Shown here piece after piece: positions 62,901 to 64,000 of a stretch of DNA of 64,000 bases. The first letter of the stretch is position 1. Every line of letters starts with the position of its first letter. Both the position numbers and the translations under genes were made by a program. Under the pieces are notes generated by a model that worked only from the letters and a program-made list of their open reading frames with translations, had not been told where the DNA came from and did no database searches. The DNA comes from Enoplosus armatus (taxonomy: Eukaryota > Chordata > Actinopteri > Centrarchiformes > Enoplosidae), in assembly GCF_043641665.1 (NCBI RefSeq), contig NC_092189.1, positions 17,328,833 through 17,392,832 on the forward strand, given 5' to 3'.

Positions 62901-64000
62901 TGTGTGCTGCTGTGTTTGATGCATATATTAAAGCTTGTATTGATATCTACGTACGTTGTATTGGTTTCAAAAGGGCAGACTGAAGTGGGTTATAACCTCC
63001 TAGGACTCTCTCTTTCTTTGCTTCTCTCTCAATGTATGTCTCTATTTCTCTCTGTCAGTCACCCTCACACTCTTTCTTTTTGTGTTTCTCTCTCATTAAA
63101 GGCCATCCACCTCCAACACAATAATCCATACAAACACTTATTTCTATTCATGAGTTTGCCTTTCGCTCGCCGTAGTTCCACCCATGCAAATGTCAACACA
63201 GAGATTCGTCTCCCATGAGGCAGCTTTACACGCCACACCTGTGAACAAAAGAAACATCCATATTTACCAGGCTCTGCTTTTGTCAGAGCTCCTGACTGAC
63301 ATCCGAGGACACATTATTTTAGACGTTCACACTTCTGTCACCTTGAATAGAATTACCTTCAGTGGTGTGGCGCAACTTTTCCACTATGTGGGGCTAGTAA
63401 ATCTCAGAAGGCTATCTGCCACACTGGCGGGTAAATGTTTGTACCAAAATAGGCATGTAATAAAAAACTATGCTGAGTGTCATTTATGCGTGCACTGCTT
63501 TTGTCCTCTGAGTTTAACAAACACAAACAATATTTACATCCACGAAAAGCAAGCAGGCTAAGAAACCAACCTAAATGACGTCCATCTGTCTCCATCTGAC
63601 CAGCTAGAAGCCAGCGAGTTCACCAGCCTGGTCAACTAGAATTCTAGCTACTTGGCAGTGTTGCAAGGTTGGTTAAAAAACATCATTATTATACAAGAAT
63701 ATGAATATTGAAAATAAGAAGAAAAATGTCCACATTATGACTAACCAGCCCAAAATTTCATCACCCCACACAAGTAATTTTTACCGACACAATTGCCCAA
63801 TCTGGCAATATTTCTTGCACGTAAAATGTTCTGCCCCAGATCCAGTTATTTTCGGTGTGCGGTGTCAACCAATCAAGGGCCACCAGGAAAAGCCGAACAT
63901 ATTACACACATACTGGTGTCGGGCAGAGAAAAGTACGCCCCTCAGCATTTTTCATTAAAACATGTATTGCACATTTGGAACTGCAGCCCCGTACCTTTAA
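59908..64000 (+). other. enox2: Beginning of enox2 intron e (at least 4.1 kb)
   Basis: It starts with a GTGAGT donor and reaches the window edge. I searched by eye for the next expected exon (Phe-Glu-Gln-Ile-Val...) and did not see it. Contents are AT-rich sequence and a CT/AT microsatellite at 61349-61388. A 125-codon frame at 63184-63561 shows no domain I recognise. Confidence 0.8.
61349..61388. repeat. Compound (CT)n(AT)n microsatellite
   Basis: About 11 CT units followed by about 9 mostly AT units. Confidence 0.93.

Noticed and set aside
63184..63561. 125-codon + strand open frame near the window end
   Set aside because: It has no recognisable domain and does not correspond to the expected next enox2 exon (FEQIVAVY...). 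Probably chance.

Overview
This window looks like vertebrate, almost certainly ray-finned (percomorph-type) fish, genomic DNA. The signs are widely spaced exons with GT-AG introns, abundant (CA)n/(GT)n microsatellites, and several interspersed repeats that I recognise from memory as typical of teleost genomes. No bacterial-type operon, CRISPR array, rRNA or intact tRNA gene was seen.

Only one gene can be firmly supported: the 5' to middle part of enox2 (ecto-NOX disulfide-thiol exchanger 2, also called tNOX/COVA1) on the + strand. Five coding exons lie at 26065-26196, 42864-43019, 52293-52499, 56120-56353 and 59695-59907. They join without a frame break into 314 codons. From remembered family sequences these correspond to about human residues 18-331: the N-terminal leader, a proline-rich linker with a CKSC motif, the whole RNA-recognition-motif (RRM) fold split between exons c and d, a charged segment, and the start of the helical/coiled-coil part. 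Every exon starts and ends in phase 1 and every exon length is a multiple of three. The C-terminal half (further coiled coil, cysteines, nucleotide-binding region, stop codon) must lie beyond base 64000. The exon for the first ~17 residues and the promoter were not found.

Layout: 1-26064 is upstream intron or 5' flank. It holds a minisatellite with an inverted terminal copy, two weak exon-like ORFs, LINE and MITE-like remnants (one nested hAT-type insertion with a possible target-site duplication) and microsatellites. Intron a (16.7 kb) contains a full foldback element with a strong internal hairpin, a poly-G run, purine/pyrimidine tracts, and a 47-bp direct repeat carrying an RFX/X-box-like palindrome. 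Intron b (9.3 kb) has foldback and LINE remnants and a possible alternative terminal exon. Introns c and d (3.6 and 3.3 kb) hold a tRNA-type SINE and large GT-rich arrays. The last 4 kb is the start of the next intron.

I found no convincing previously undescribed multi-gene system. The most interesting gene-level signals are the uniform phase-1 exon structure and the conservation, in a strong Kozak context, of the internal methionine matching human Met231. That methionine is reported as the start of the truncated tNOX product. Family assignments of repeats and residue numbering relative to human rest on memory, not on a database search.
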